Assembly: GCA_016630905.1 (NCBI GenBank)
Contig: WBMQ01000009.1
Location: 930,001 to 994,000 of the forward strand
From: Capillidium heterosporum
Taxonomy: Eukaryota; Entomophthoromycota; Entomophthoromycetes; Entomophthorales; Capillidiaceae
Length of the DNA: 64,000 nt
Reading direction: 5' to 3'
Under the pieces are notes generated by a model that was not told the DNA's origin, made no database searches, and saw only the letters and a program-made list of their open reading frames with translations. The position numbers and the translations under genes are program-made. Shown one piece after another: positions 59,311 through 64,000 of the stretch. How positions within the stretch are numbered: the stretch's first letter is position 1; each line of letters opens with the position of its first letter.

Positions 59311-60837
59311 ATGACGAAGAAGGCGTTAGTTTTAGACTTTGGTGCTCTATTTTCAACACCGACCTTGGCATTCAATCCTCAAATCTCAAACCAAGATGAA
59401 CTAAATGTAGAGATGGAATTAGGAAATTGCACGGCGTTAATAGGCTTCAACTTTAGCTTAGAACAACAGCTTCTACAGGAGATAGAAAGCTTATCCAACT
59501 ATAAATTGATCGATTATGAAGGTAAACCTATCGTTGAATTTACTCTTCAGTTATCCTCCAATTCGACCTTGACTCAAGCCCTAACCTCAATATTCGACCA
59601 ACTCCTTATCCTATTCAATAAATTAAACATTTCGGATCTAGCGATTTTAGTACCAAGTTACTTTGATGACAAAACGCGCCAAACTATCAAAGGTATCGTC
59701 AAGGCTACCAATTTCAACTTAGTTCGGCTGATAAGTAGCCCTATTGCAGCTTCCATTTCCTACAACCTAGACAATGCCAAGTTCGACAACAAAAAGGTTA
59801 TTATCCTACAGGTAAATAGACGAAATAGTGACATATATGTCTACGAAATTGAGGAAGGTATATTCGATTTAGTGACTTATAGTAAAGTGGATCTCGACAG
59901 TTCATATGTATTGGATACCACTATTTTTAACCAGCAAATTTTCAATGCGATCGACAATTTGGTTGCCAAGTTTCAATTGAAGGTTGATGAGACTTTGGTT
60001 GTAGTTACGAGTACCTTTCGTATCGATTTACTTGATCAGCTTAACTTCAACAATTTATTTCCTCACACCAACATCTTTGACAGTATAGATCCCAATTACG
60101 CCTGTCTGCTAGGAGGTTTAAACATAACCGACAGATTGATAAACTCTCCTTACGATACTATGCAGCTTTTAATTTTCGACGTCCTGCCTCTAGACCTAGG
60201 GATTGAGGGTCCATTTGGTACTATGCAGCCTATAGTTTTAAGAAATACGACTATACCAACCTGTAAACAGAGAACTTTTAGAGTTTCGAACGACGGTAAG
60301 GATAAGATTAACATTAGAATCTTTGAAGGCTGCTGTAAATTTACAAAGGATAACCATCTGGTAACGGAGATTCTATTGGAGGATTTAGTGCCTGATACTT
60401 ATGGCTTTATAGAGCTTTTAGTAGAAATAGAGTGTGAATCGGATGGCAAGTTGGGAATCTTATGTCGACAGCTTAATACCGAAGTTGAAAAGAAGGTAGT
60501 CTTGTTAGATTTTAGCAACAGGCTAGACAAGTATGGCATTGAAACCAACATTCTAAAGTCTCAGGATATCGATTTGGATAAGGCTTAGTGCTTGAAAAGA
60601 CTAATTGATCTAAGGAAAGCTTTGGTTTTGAAGGAGTCTATAAGTACCTTAGGTAGCCGTTATACCAGTTGCAAAAACTTTAAGGAGGTTGAAGGTTTGG
60701 TAGGTGAATGTAATTTGGTTACCGATACTGAGGATTTCGATACGTTAGTTGACAAGTGCCATTCCCCATTTGATAGTAGATGTGGCTATTGTAGCGTACA
60801 GTATCCCGATACTGGCTTCAATGACACTTCACTATGA
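59311..60837 (+). CDS. Divergent Hsp70-like protein with an in-frame TAG before its C-terminal part
   Basis: An Hsp70 relative. The N-terminal phosphate loop is degenerate (LDFGALFSTPTLAF in place of the DFGTTxS type), so normal ATP hydrolysis is doubtful, as in Ssz1-like regulators. The interdomain/substrate-binding start is well kept: DVLPLDLGIEGPFGTMQPIV, RNTTIPTCKQRTFRVSNDGK, and ECESDGKLGILCRQ. The frame meets TAG at 60586-60588 after residue 425, at a point where Hsp70 proteins go on into the helical lid. The same frame stays open for 82 codons more, to TGA at 60835-60837, and reads lid-like helix (LKRLIDLRKALVLKESISTL). Read through, the protein has 508 positions. No splice pair removes the TAG without deleting conserved sequence. 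Either a truncated product, readthrough, mutation or a base error. Confidence 0.8.
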
Positions 60838-61229
60838 GTCTTTTAAGTAGCTTCAATAAAGTTGTAAATATATATACGAATTAACTTACAATGTGTCTAA
60901 TATATCAGGTACAGATACTAGTATCCAGACTTTACTGATGCAATCTATCTTTGTCTACATTTTTTCACCCTTCTCAAGAACATATTCCTCGTGACCTCCA
61001 AATCTAATTTATCTTTCGCCAATTGTCCGAACATTAGCATTTTTTATGAGATGCAGATTTGTAAGGATGTGTTGAACTGAAATATATGCTATAAATATTT
61101 GGATAACATCCCTATTCTCCAACTTTTACTTTACTAATAACCATACGCAACTGTACAACCTGCCTTACATTTTAAATCGATCAACTGGAAACACAAGTTA
61201 TCGACAATTGAAGTAGTAAATACGACAAA
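60838..61229. other. Intergenic, no gene recognised
   Basis: About 390 bp of AT-rich spacer, including the receptor-gene promoter. Confidence 0.5.
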
Positions 61230-62413
61230 ATGGATTTCTATACCAAAACTATACCCTATATTGGCCGCCTAAGTCTAGTCTTTTCGTCAGTACCCTTACT
61301 TCTTATGGCTATACTATGTAACTCTTTCATCCTTCCTTTACTAACTTTTCTAGATTTTTACAACCGCAGGCTAATCAACCGAGTAAGTTTACGACTCCTA
61401 GCTGGTATCGCCTTCTTCGACCTAACCAACCACACAATAAGCGTCCTTTACATTAAATATCCAGATGGTCCCTTTTGTTCCTTCATCGGGTTCCTAAGGG
61501 TTTTTGAACGACAAATCTACTGTTTTCTCAACGTTGCAATTGCTGTCAACCTACATCTAGTTTTCTTACAGAACAAACCTTTCAATCTCAAGTGGGAATA
61601 TTACTACTGGGGTGTATCATTAGCTTTATGTTTACTATTGTCAACTCCACCTTACTGTAGCCTTATTATTAAGAAAATATTTAACGATAGCAGTACTAGG
61701 AATCTTTGGCAAGGGTAAGCACGACTACTGTTACATACGTCTAGGCGTACCTAAGACCGAACTCATCAACTTCTTTTTAACTACTTTGATAAACATTGGA
61801 ACTATTGTCTACTGCTTAACGGTTGGATTGTTAGTAGTCCGAAAGTTACGAAACAATATTACAACTGTTGCTTCCACTACTATGTACTCGGGAGAAAATG
61901 GGACACGGACCTGTAAGCGACAACAAAAATTCATCAAGAAGCTTATATTTCGAATGTACCTATTATTTATAGAATTGCCATTAACTTTCTTGTAGTATAT
62001 TCTGTCCATTGTTCTGTTTAATATGTTTAAGTGGATACGTGGTTAGAAGTATTTTCAATCTCAACGATATCGACTACACCTTTCTTCTACTTTGGTCAAG
62101 CTATGGCAACGGTACCTTTTCCTTTCTTCAAAATTGTAAAATTTTCTTTATAGGGCTTATAGGTACATTCAACTGTATAGCATTTTTGATGGATCCTACC
62201 TTCCAGATCGCCATCATCAATATGTTTAGATCTATTAGATCCAAGGTGTCTAATTCTTACGATAGCAGTAACCCAGAAGAAAGTATAGTTATTTTAAATT
62301 CTGAACTAATGTTGCAAATAGTTGAGATTAACTCCTTCGAGGAAGAAGCACAATACAAGGATGATGTCTATAAACCTACGACTAAGCTGTTGGGCGGTAC
62401 TGAAATTTTGTAG
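61230..62413 (+). CDS. Seven-helix G-protein-coupled-receptor-like protein, with two +1 frame breaks
   Basis: Three consecutive frames, each one base on from the last, together give about 393 residues with seven hydrophobic segments. Frame 1 (61230-61718) has helices 1-4, with LINRVSLRLLAGIAFFDL, FCSFIGFL, and IYCFLNVAIAVNLHLVFL then WEYYYWGVSLALCLLLSTPP. Frame 2 (to 61995) gives the second outer loop KHDYCYIRLG, helix 5 and a basic third inner loop (RKLRNNI, CKRQQKFIKKLIFRMY). Frame 3 gives helices 6-7 with GTFNCIAFLMDP and a Ser-rich tail. The layout resembles the GPCR-like proteins abundant in non-Dikarya fungi. Breaks lie in 61624-61718 and 61985-61995. No introns are seen. Ligand unknown. 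Confidence 0.75.
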
Positions 62414-62596
62414 ATAGACTAAATAAATATAGTTTAAATCTTCAAAATGGAATAAATGTTGTTAGAAATCAAATATATTAAAATGAAAAGGAGTAATAAT
62501 TGGGATGCGATTATATATATAGCCTAAACATATAATATTTCCGAGCCATATATTTACAACCAATAATAAAGTGTCTTTATTAGATCTATTAGATTC

Positions 62597-63290
62597 ATCC
62601 TAATTATAAAAGCTCTTTTTGATGGTAGCTTGGTTAGCACTAGCCAAGTTGAAGCTTATGAAAGGACCAAGAGATTTACTCTGAAGTTGAATATTCTTAC
62701 CTTGGATATCAACGATATGTGTGTAACACTCAAGAGTCCCTCTTTTGCCTATAGCATTTTGGTTCACATTTTTGATGGAATCGACAGTAGTATTGATGCT
62801 GAGAGAACCTAGTTCCTTATGATCAAAATAAGGTATCTCAGATAACTTTACTATTTGAGATAGGAAGAAAGAAGATATCTTGACTGGCATTCTATTGAAG
62901 ATTGGTATCGAAAATCAGAGGCAGATAGAAAGCTTCTGTAGGATAAGCTTCATCACAACAAAGTAAAAAGCTTTGATGGATATTCTGTTTGAGTTTGACA
63001 TCGAAAAGGATGGATAAAGTTTTAACGAATTGGCGGCTGAAATAACGGCAGGGAATGATGTAGTACAGAGATCCAACTACAGTATCACAATGATGATGGT
63101 TCCACTTGATAACTTTGTTGATTTGGTGATATTGAAACTAGTCTAAATTGATGTAGGTACTGTGAGATAGGGCCTTAGTCTCAGCTTTACCGGTGAAGTC
63201 AAGGTTATGGTCGGCGATAGCGGGAATGAGGATGGAAGCGACTAATTTGGAACTTGTTTTGTAAGGTCTATATTCAATTTACAGCACACT
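62597..63290 (-). pseudogene. Broken minus-strand ORF of unknown family
   Basis: A frame open from about 63290 reads TSSKLVASILIPAIADHNLD and ends at an in-frame TAG near 63143; the same frame continues WNHHHCDTVVGSLYYIIPCR and DEAYPTEAFYLPLIFD to a second TAG near 62895; a +1 frame then carries RMPVKISSFFLSQIVKLSEI on to TAA at 62600. The composition is protein-like throughout, but no start codon or splice set gives one open frame. The family is not recognised. It may be a pseudogene or a gene whose introns I have not found. Confidence 0.35.
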
Positions 63291-63851
63291 TTATAGTATA
63301 GATTCTATGGTATAAGCCTTCCTATTTTAGTTTATAAGCTAAAGCTAGAAAAGCTGAAGTATTTTGATATATCTAAAATTTATTTATATCATTGAATGTA
63401 GAGTAAAAAGTATATTAAAAGCACTAAATTGACTAAATATATAAATATCAGGTTTAATAGTGTACCAGAATAGTGATAAATTTTATCGTATATCAAGTGT
63501 TTTACATTTGGAATTTATCTAACTGATGTATAAATAAATATGCTTCTAATAGACTTATGCAAATCTATAAGTTAAATTGATTTAGCTTATTTTTATGAAT
63601 ATATAGAATGGTAGTATACTAGCTGCATCCACAAAAGTTGTTTATTGCAGAGAATATAGCTCGGAAGTAGCTACAAGTAGCTTCCCATTTAATATACTTT
63701 TGATAAAATCTCATATTTAGAATGGCTTATTTTAGTAAATACATTTAACTCATACTTGTTCGATGTCTATTTTATATACAACCTATCAAAGTTATAGATG
63801 AAATGCCACATTCTCAAGATATTAGCGAGTGCTCAAAAAGTATATATATAT
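63291..63851. other. Intergenic, no gene recognised
   Basis: AT-rich, stops in all frames; no features seen. Confidence 0.5.
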
Positions 63852-64000
63852 TTATTGGTTCAGCTGTAGCTTATCAAAGGCTGTCGATAGTTGGTAGAAC
63901 ATATTGGGATGGGAGATAGGATTTGGTAAGGAGGTACCATCACCACCACTAGTGTTGGTGTGAGATAATTCAAAGTACCTAGTGCAGGCGACGTTGTACT
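63852..64000 (-). CDS. 3' end of a minus-strand gene, family unknown
   Basis: The frame is open from the window edge to TAA at 63852-63854 and reads NVACTRYFELSHTNTSGGDG and then SHPNMFYQLSTAFDKL at the end. Codon use is C-ending like the well-expressed genes here, so it is probably real coding sequence. About 49 residues are visible; the 5' part is outside the window and I cannot assign a family. Confidence 0.5.
   Translation of the reverse strand, partial: YNVACTRYFELSHTNTSGGDGTSLPNPISHPNMFYQLSTAFDKLQLNQ

Noticed and set aside
1-64000. CRISPR arrays, bacterial operons or riboswitches
   Set aside because: The window is fungal nuclear DNA with introns throughout; no regularly spaced repeats were seen.

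Overview
The window is nuclear DNA of a fungus. It is AT-rich, has wide intergenic gaps, and its genes are cut by very short GT-AG introns (33 to about 84 nt, most 38-50 nt). The fungal signature is clear: GPI-anchored GH72/X8 beta-1,3-glucanosyltransferases (GAS1 family), a GH81 endo-beta-1,3-glucanase, an ATG15 vacuolar lipase, PKR1, TRS31, ECM31, an ELO elongase, LSM2 and RPL21. An exon-junction-complex Y14/RBM8A homologue, a secreted GH24 lysozyme and a seven-helix receptor of a type I associate with non-Dikarya fungi hint at an intron-rich, possibly early-diverging lineage. I cannot name the species.

Layout. 1-16.2 kb: 3' end of a DUF4436-like membrane protein; an Atos/DUF4210 protein; tRNA-Leu(UAA); a possible BTB relic; a TTC39/Iml2 TPR protein; GH81 glucanase; ECM31 (pantothenate pathway); an MFS transporter on the minus strand. 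16.2-22.7 kb: a gene-poor stretch with only decayed ORF fragments. 22.7-35 kb: ELO elongase (minus), a single C2-domain protein, ATG15, phosphoacetylglucosamine mutase (UDP-GlcNAc supply for chitin and N-glycans), RPL21 (minus) and a glucose-6-phosphate 1-epimerase. 35.9-46.5 kb: a GAS1 cluster (copy A, pseudogene, copies B and C) with a GH24 lysozyme gene inside it. 47-60.9 kb: FYVE-like zinc-finger protein, Y14, TRS31, a mitochondrial DEAD-box helicase, LSM2, PKR1, an EngB-type GTPase, a 13-exon unidentified protein and a divergent Hsp70. 61.2-64 kb: a receptor-like seven-helix protein, a broken minus-strand ORF and the 3' end of another gene. Cell-wall building is the main common theme (GAS1 copies, GH81, AGM1). 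No operon logic applies.

Most unusual observation: seven otherwise intact, recognisable genes (GH81, MFS, AGM1 twice, GAS1-A, FYVE, Y14, receptor twice) each need a frame change to give a family-like product, and all nine changes are +1, meaning one surplus base. Three can be placed to the nucleotide by homology or repeat composition and all three have the form NNC-U-NNN; two fall on a UGA (CGC-UGA-U and GAC-UGA-U), a context like the antizyme shift site. Many other genes, including a 13-exon one, need no correction. Insertion-biased assembly error, real mutation and programmed +1 frameshifting all remain open. An in-frame UAG in the Hsp70-like gene is a separate oddity.

Gene models were worked out by hand from splice signals, reading phase and family similarity. 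No database search was run.
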